Assembly: GCA_018648925.1 (NCBI GenBank)
Contig: JABGQE010000001.1
Coordinates: forward strand, 40,103 to 59,244
Direction: 5' to 3'
Source: a bacterium
GTDB lineage: Bacteria; Patescibacteriota; Minisyncoccia; Phycocordibacterales; UBA2163
Length of the DNA: 19,142 nt
The notes beneath the pieces were generated by a model. The model did not search any database, was not told the DNA's origin, and was given only the letters and a program-made list of their open reading frames with translations. Position 1 is the first letter of the stretch. Each line of letters opens with the position of its first letter. The translations under genes were made by a program, and so were the position numbers. Shown piece by piece: positions 14,569-19,142 of the stretch.

Positions 14569-15244
14569 CATTTAAAGCCATGTTTTCCAAAATCATCTTC
14601 ACAGACGGAGATCTACCTCTTATATAATCCCTAGATTTTTGTATAGCTCCAAACACCTCTACATCCTTCAAACATAAAGGACTGTCCTTTATGTTTTTGT
14701 ATAAGATTGTTTCTAAATTATTCAAAAACTCAAGAGACTGCTCTTTGTCTTTATTTTCTATAATATCTTGGAGCAATTTGATGCGATTATTCTTTGATGC
14801 TTTTATAAAATCATTAGCCAGAGCTCTGTCGTCGTCTAAGATGCTTTTTAATTTTATTATTTCAAATCTAGATTTGAGCGTTGGTAAAAACATCTCAGAT
14901 GACGAAGTTATTATAAAAAAGTGCACCCCTTTGGCAGGCTCCTCAAAAAGCTTGAGTAATGCGTTTTGTGCCTCTGATGTAATAGAAGAGAAAGCAATTA
15001 CAAAAATTTGCATATTACCACGCATAGCTTTTCTAGAAGCTTGCATCTGTAAATCTCGCCCATTATCAATACCGAAACTTTCAAACTCATTAAAATAAAA
15101 ATCCAAGTTTGCCTTAGTCTCTATTTTTAAATCATTCTCAAAGAAATTATACAAATTAGAAATAGCAGTTTTTCTATCTCCTTCTAATGCATAAGCATGA
15201 TGCAAATTCCCAGTCTTTTTATACGAATCAATTATAGATTTCAT
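14564..15244 (-). CDS. holB: DNA polymerase III delta-prime-like clamp-loader subunit
   Basis: Likely structural subunit of the clamp loader that places the sliding clamp on DNA. 226 residues, shorter than usual (about 300-330). The AAA+ core is recognisable: start HHAYALEGDRKTA where a P-loop would be (degenerate, no GxxGxGKT), the Walker B/helix region ITSEAQNALLKLFEEPAKGVHFFIITSS, and the LPTLKSRFEIIKL strand, equivalent to the LPTIRSRC (SRC) motif of the family but with Phe for Cys. No zinc-binding cysteine cluster follows the P-loop position. Delta prime is the clamp-loader subunit that does not hydrolyse ATP, so P-loop loss fits. The C-terminal domain is much reduced. It starts its unit 6 bases after an exact extended -10 element. 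Confidence 0.8.
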   Translation of the reverse strand: MKSIIDSYKKTGNLHHAYALEGDRKTAISNLYNFFENDLKIETKANLDFYFNEFESFGIDNGRDLQMQASRKAMRGNMQIFVIAFSSITSEAQNALLKLFEEPAKGVHFFIITSSSEMFLPTLKSRFEIIKLKSILDDDRALANDFIKASKNNRIKLLQDIIENKDKEQSLEFLNNLETILYKNIKDSPLCLKDVEVFGAIQKSRDYIRGRSPSVKMILENMALNV

Positions 15245-15250
15245 GCTTAT

Positions 15251-15259
15251 ATTATAGCA
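15251..15259 (-). promoter_or_regulatory. Extended -10 promoter of holB, predicted leaderless
   Basis: The minus strand reads TGC followed by TATAAT, exact consensus, with only 6 bases to the ATG. Standard spacing puts the first RNA base on the A of the start codon. It lies 3 bases past the preceding hairpin, and the -35 position falls inside that hairpin. Confidence 0.65.
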
Positions 15260-15262
15260 AAC

Positions 15263-15290
15263 TCAACACCTCAACGCGTTGAGGTGTTGA
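15263..15290 (-). terminator. 28-base palindromic hairpin ending the RND unit
   Basis: Perfect palindrome centred on CAACGCGTTG, with 14-base half sites. On the minus strand it is followed by GTTTGC, a poor U-tract, so it is either a weak terminator or a 3'-stabilising hairpin. It lies 25 bases past the pump stop codon and directly before the holB promoter. Confidence 0.65.
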
Positions 15291-15315
15291 AAATAGCTTA
15301 AAATAAGCTTTGTTT

Positions 15316-18300
15316 TTACTTCCCTGCCTGCCGGCAGGCAGGGCCTGGCCAACGGTTGTATAGGATTGGTACGAGAAGGAGTGTAATAATAGAAGCAAAT
15401 GAAAGTCCAAAGATAATAGCAAATGCGAGTGGGCTCCATAGGTCAGACGCATAAGTAAGAGGTATGATACCAATCACTGTAGTCAAACTCGTAAGTACTA
15501 TAGGGCGTAGACGTGAAGCAGAACCTTCTATAACTATGTCGCGCAAAGTCATATTGTGAGTTCTGCTATTTTCTTTTCTTAAATTATTGATAACATCAAT
15601 CAAGATGATTGCATTGTTTACCACGATACCAGAGAGCGCAATGTACCCCATCATAGAAGGGAAAGAAAGCGCTTTACCAGATATTAGAAGTCCTGCAAAA
15701 ATACCAATAAGAGAGAGCGGTACAATAGCAATAATAAACACAGCATACCTGAACGAATTAAACTGAAGTACAAGTATTGAGACGACAAGAAGCACACCTA
15801 CAATAAGCGCCACAAACATGTCTTTAAATGATTGATCAACATCTTCTGTCTCTCCTCCTACTTTAAATATTACACCTTCTGCAAGGCCAATTTCACCGAC
15901 TCTAGCTTTAAACTCTTTTACTATGTCGCCTGCGACTACATCCTTCCCTATCTCACTTGAGACAGACTCGTATCTATTAAGCTCTTCATGACGAATAAGA
16001 GCAGGGCTTTTTTCTATTGATGCTGTCGTTAGAGAACCTAAAAGCACAGGGCCGTTTGGCGTCTCTATCTCTATTTGTCTTATGCTGTCCATATTAGTAC
16101 GTGAAGTGTCGTGAGAAGTTCTATAATTAGCATTTAGATTAAGCTTCACCTCTACGTCTATGTCCTCGCCATCTTTATGAATAGTTGTAGCTGTAGCACC
16201 ATGTATTGCAGTACGCAAGGTCTGCGCAATAGTACCAAGGTCAAGTCCTACCTCTGCGACTTTTGCTCTATCCACTCGTAGTACAAACTCTATATTATCG
16301 CCTAAAATACTTGTCTCTACTTCCCTTGTTCCTTTTATATCTTTAAGCAATCTTTCTCCACCTTCTGCAGCGAGCTCAAGGTCATTAAGATTGTCTCCAA
16401 AAAATTGTATAAACACGGGTGCGCCTGTAGGTGGACCTTCGCTTGCTTGAATCAGTCTTACTTCAGCATCTCTAATAACACTAAACTCTTTTCTTAACTC
16501 TTCTGAAATTACTGTGCTTGTCTTGCTCTTTTTATCTTTCAAAACTGCTGTGATATTAGCAAGACGTCCGCTTCCTTGCCCACCACCTGCACTTGCGTCA
16601 TTTGAGAAATTGCTCGATGCACCAACCGTCGTTACAAACGATTCTATGTTCGGACGTGCATAAAGGATTTCTTCTACAGCACGTACAGACAAATCAGTCT
16701 GCGCGAGCTCTGTACCTTGTGGTTTTTCTATTTCAACAAATATAAAATCACCATCTTCTTGTGCAAAGAAAATAGTTTTAACTACACCTGTCACAGGAAG
16801 CGCAAGAGCCATTATAAAAAGGATTATTAATGTTACGAAGAATATGTTTTCTCTTTTTTTATTTCCTAAAATACTTCTTAAGATTGTTTTATACCAACCC
16901 TTAATTTTCGTAGTGTATATTTCCTGCTTCTCTTCAAACTGACTTACACCACGACGCTTTAGCATTTTTGCTGATATTAGTGGAATAATCCCAAGCGCTA
17001 CAAACAGTGACGCAATTAACACAAATATAATAGTAAACGGAATCGCAGCTATGAACTCTCCTGTAACACCTGATATAAAGAAAAGTGGTGCAAATACAGC
17101 GATGGTCGTCATCGTACCGGATGTCAAAGGCCAATGGAATTCTTTTATGGTCTTACGTGCTGCATCTTTACCAATTAGACCATCGCGCATATTTGTATGC
17201 GTACCCTCCGTCACCACTATCGCAGAATCCACCAAAATACCAACAGCCAGTATTAGTGCAAAGAGACTAACAAAATTAATAGTGTTTCCAGTTATTTGGA
17301 GCCCCACAAAACCAATAAGAAATGAAAGTGGTATAGCAAGTCCTGCAATAAGTGCCTCACGCCAACCTATCGCGATAAATAAAATAACCATAACAAGCGC
17401 TATAGTTTGTAGTCCAGTAAGTGATAGTGTACGAAGGTCGTCTGTTACAAGCTCTCCAGTGTCTAGCGCTACAAGGACCGTAGTATCTATAAGCACGCTA
17501 TCATTCTGCAGCTCTGTAAGCTTTTCTCTAACACTTTTTGCGATTTTGGTAATATCTCCACCACTCTTTTTAAACACTGACAGTGTCACCGCCTGCTCTG
17601 ATGGTGCTCCGTCAACGCTAATTCTTGAAAATGTAGCTGTCTTGCTTACTCCATCTGACACAAAAGCTACATCACGTACATACACTGGCTGTCCATCTGT
17701 AGCACCTATTACCATATTTTCTATTTCTGAAGTCTTTTCTATTTCCCCCTGAAACTTAACGGAGTATTCTATACCGTCTAAAGTAATACCACCTATAGGA
17801 AGTGAGGTATTTGAAAGTGAGAGTGCACGCACCACATCTACGAGTCGCATACCAAACTTATGTAATTGCTTTTTATTTACAACAACCTGAACCTCTCTTT
17901 CTTGTATTCCACTTTTTATTATTTTAGAGACTCCTTTTACGCTTTTAAGTTCATCTACTGTGTCTTCCGCAAGTTCTATAAACTTTGTTATAGGCAAATC
18001 ACTTGCTATAGACACAAGCATTATCGGCTGGTCTACAAAGTTTACCTCAGAGACGAAAGGATCTTCTGAATCTGTTGGTAATTCTCTTTTTATCTTTTCT
18101 ACTTCATCTTTTACTTCCCTTACAGAATCATCAATATCCGCACTAGCATTGAATTCTGCTATCACCACAGACACACCTTCGCGCGACACTGAAGTTATTT
18201 TATTAAGCTCATCTAAATTATTATTAAGCGCTTCTTCTACTTCGTCTGTGACAAGCTCTTCTACATCTTCCGCTCCTGCTCCTGGGAATATTGTAGTTAC

Positions 18301-18441
18301 AATAGCAATAGGTATTTGTACTTCAGGTGATGATTCTTTTGGGATTATAATAACTGAAAACACACCAAAGAAAACAAGCGCTATTATGAGTAGCAAGCTG
18401 AAGCTTGATTTCTTTAAGAAAAAATTCCAGATATTTAACAT
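15316..18441 (-). CDS. RND efflux transporter permease, HAE1/AcrB-like
   Basis: Proton-driven membrane exporter of 1041 residues, the usual size. It begins with the first helix (about 13-33) and a porter loop with PKESSPEVQIPIAIVTTIFPGAGAEDVE. A six-helix block follows, with PLSFLIGF and LAVGILVDSAIVVTEGTH (D405), then a second porter loop and a second block with SGIVVNNAIILIDVINNLR. AcrB uses D407, D408 and K940 for proton relay. Here the equivalents are D405, S406 and N942, a pattern known from several non-AcrB RND branches. The last residues (GPACRQAGK) are encoded by a GC-rich palindromic repeat, not by ancestral pump sequence. The adaptor gene lies 3 bp upstream. The substrate (drug, lipid or other) cannot be told. 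Confidence 0.95.
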   Translation of the reverse strand: MLNIWNFFLKKSSFSLLLIIALVFFGVFSVIIIPKESSPEVQIPIAIVTTIFPGAGAEDVEELVTDEVEEALNNNLDELNKITSVSREGVSVVIAEFNASADIDDSVREVKDEVEKIKRELPTDSEDPFVSEVNFVDQPIMLVSIASDLPITKFIELAEDTVDELKSVKGVSKIIKSGIQEREVQVVVNKKQLHKFGMRLVDVVRALSLSNTSLPIGGITLDGIEYSVKFQGEIEKTSEIENMVIGATDGQPVYVRDVAFVSDGVSKTATFSRISVDGAPSEQAVTLSVFKKSGGDITKIAKSVREKLTELQNDSVLIDTTVLVALDTGELVTDDLRTLSLTGLQTIALVMVILFIAIGWREALIAGLAIPLSFLIGFVGLQITGNTINFVSLFALILAVGILVDSAIVVTEGTHTNMRDGLIGKDAARKTIKEFHWPLTSGTMTTIAVFAPLFFISGVTGEFIAAIPFTIIFVLIASLFVALGIIPLISAKMLKRRGVSQFEEKQEIYTTKIKGWYKTILRSILGNKKRENIFFVTLIILFIMALALPVTGVVKTIFFAQEDGDFIFVEIEKPQGTELAQTDLSVRAVEEILYARPNIESFVTTVGASSNFSNDASAGGGQGSGRLANITAVLKDKKSKTSTVISEELRKEFSVIRDAEVRLIQASEGPPTGAPVFIQFFGDNLNDLELAAEGGERLLKDIKGTREVETSILGDNIEFVLRVDRAKVAEVGLDLGTIAQTLRTAIHGATATTIHKDGEDIDVEVKLNLNANYRTSHDTSRTNMDSIRQIEIETPNGPVLLGSLTTASIEKSPALIRHEELNRYESVSSEIGKDVVAGDIVKEFKARVGEIGLAEGVIFKVGGETEDVDQSFKDMFVALIVGVLLVVSILVLQFNSFRYAVFIIAIVPLSLIGIFAGLLISGKALSFPSMMGYIALSGIVVNNAIILIDVINNLRKENSRTHNMTLRDIVIEGSASRLRPIVLTSLTTVIGIIPLTYASDLWSPLAFAIIFGLSFASIITLLLVPILYNRWPGPACRQAGK
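15322..15343. repeat. 22-bp GC-rich palindromic repeat (PACRQAG type)
   Basis: A perfect palindrome built of CCTGCCTG/CAGGCAGG around a CCGG centre, in otherwise AT-rich DNA. This motif is widespread as a dispersed element in Parcubacteria genomes and shows up as PACRQAG or PAGRQG in reading frames. Here it supplies the last residues of the RND pump. Only one copy occurs in the window, so dispersal is background knowledge and is not shown here. Confidence 0.75.
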
Positions 18442-18444
18442 AAG

Positions 18445-19142
18445 CTATTTTATTACAACCTCTTGTCCTCTTTGAAGACCTCTTGCATCAAGGACTATTT
18501 CCATATCAGATGTGATACCAGAGAAGACGATTATCCCACTTCCTACAATAGAACCTACTGCTACTTTATGTTGAGTAAGCATATTAAGTTCATCTAAAGT
18601 AAAGACGAAGATGCCGTCTGTTGTTATCTTCAAAGCAGAAATCGGTACTATAATCTCTTTTGTACTATCGTCTGCTACAAAAGAACGCTCTATTTCAAGC
18701 TCTACTGACTCACCTTCTATAAAACTGTTACCAGAATCTACTATAGCTATTTTTACTTCTATTTTTTTAGTTTTTTTATCCAGTGCTGGAGCAACTTCAG
18801 ATACAATTCCTTCAAATCTATTTTCTATAATAGCTTTTGCACCTGTATTTATATTTCTCTTATCGTCCTCTGTTATAAATGCTGTTACTTCAAGTGCGTC
18901 ACTATTTGAGACAATAACTGCTGATTCAAACACTGATACGAAATCTCCTTTTTCTATATCAATATCATTTATAGTTCCAAATATAGGAGACCGTACTATT
19001 GTCTTTTCAAGTCCTGCTCGTGCTTGTCGCAAGGCACCTTGTGCTTGCTTGAGAGAAGCTTGTGCTACAAGTACGTCTTCCTCGCGTCCACCTGCAAAAC
19101 CTTCTTCTTTCTGTTTCTTTGCAATATCATAGCTGGCAATCT
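18445..19142 (-). CDS. RND efflux periplasmic adaptor (HlyD/MFP family), N-terminus outside window
   Basis: 231 residues are visible and the frame is open to the window edge. A TTG at 19032 is not the start, because the coiled-coil pattern (AQASLKQAQGALRQARAGL) continues upstream of it to the edge. After that hairpin come the lipoyl/barrel-sandwich half (TIVRSPIFGTINDIDIEKGDFVSV), a beta-barrel domain (LEVTAFITEDDKRNINTGAKAII) and a membrane-proximal domain ending RGLQRGQEVVIK. These proteins link the RND pump to the outside, in diderms to an outer-membrane channel. The pump gene begins 3 bp after its TAG stop, so they are surely cotranscribed. No channel gene is visible; it might lie beyond the edge. 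Confidence 0.93.
   Translation of the reverse strand, partial: IASYDIAKKQKEEGFAGGREEDVLVAQASLKQAQGALRQARAGLEKTIVRSPIFGTINDIDIEKGDFVSVFESAVIVSNSDALEVTAFITEDDKRNINTGAKAIIENRFEGIVSEVAPALDKKTKKIEVKIAIVDSGNSFIEGESVELEIERSFVADDSTKEIIVPISALKITTDGIFVFTLDELNMLTQHKVAVGSIVGSGIIVFSGITSDMEIVLDARGLQRGQEVVIK

Noticed and set aside
15252..15473. Minus-strand 73-codon frame containing PAGRQG
   Set aside because: It is a second frame of the pump's 3' end. The PAGRQG string only reflects the palindromic repeat read out of phase.
17051..17752. Plus-strand open frame of 233 codons
   Set aside because: It is antisense to the RND pump in a shadow frame. The Ser/Thr/Pro-rich, low-information translation is what a reversed membrane-protein gene gives.
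18445..19032. Adaptor protein starting at TTG 19032
   Set aside because: The frame continues to the window edge with the same coiled-coil heptad character, so TTG is an internal Leu codon and the true start is outside.
1..19142. tRNA, rRNA, riboswitch, T-box, CRISPR array, insertion sequence
   Set aside because: Gaps between genes are under about 75 bases and are accounted for by hairpins and promoter-like elements. I saw no cloverleaf, spaced repeats or transposase-like frame, and alaS and proS have no room for a T-box leader.

Overview
The window reads as one AT-rich, gene-dense chromosomal stretch from a Candidate Phyla Radiation (Patescibacteria) bacterium, most likely of the Parcubacteria/Paceibacteria group. 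The case rests on four things: compact housekeeping enzymes (an AlaRS that stops after its editing motifs and a ProRS without its inserted editing domain); two gene families I know mainly from these genomes (a Cys-containing PD-(D/E)XK protein, and an actin-like ATPase next to a baseplate-J-like membrane protein); a GC-rich palindrome that reads PACRQAG in frame, typical of Parcubacteria; and very short intergenic gaps. The lineage is inferred from gene content, because there is no rRNA in the window.

All 17 genes that I accept lie on the minus strand, so transcription runs from high to low coordinates. From right to left: (i) 19142-15316, an RND efflux module (adaptor, cut by the window edge, then the pump), ending in a GC-rich repeat and a hairpin; (ii) 15244-12467, an information and envelope cluster: DNA polymerase III delta-prime-like holB, ribosome recycling factor frr, site-2 protease rseP and a stand-alone response regulator; (iii) 12420-9343, proS-mreB-mreC with overlapping reading frames, closed by a hairpin holding the mreC stop codon; (iv) 9285-7332, a very short mreD-like gene and a PBP2 transpeptidase, completing the rod-shape operon, then greA (7285-6818) and a hairpin; (v) 6766-730, pepF, alaS, the actin-like ATPase and the J-like membrane protein, then a strong hairpin; (vi) 670-1, the partial PD-(D/E)XK nuclease-like gene.

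The genes are mainly growth functions: cell-wall elongation (MreB, MreC, MreD-like, PBP2), translation (AlaRS, ProRS, RRF), transcription elongation (GreA), replication (delta prime), membrane proteolysis (RseP), peptide turnover (PepF) and export (RND). The least understood part is the actin-like ATPase/J-like membrane protein pair, which resembles a PilM-PilN type arrangement only in layout.

The most interesting non-coding signal is a recurring start architecture. A hairpin or gene end is followed at once by an extended -10 element (TGn plus a TATAAT-like hexamer) lying 6-11 bases before the start codon. This predicts leaderless or nearly leaderless mRNAs. I see no well-placed Shine-Dalgarno sequence before any gene. 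None of the 16 visible stop codons is TGA. I found no tRNA, rRNA, CRISPR array, transposase or riboswitch, and no gene-free stretch over 300 bases.
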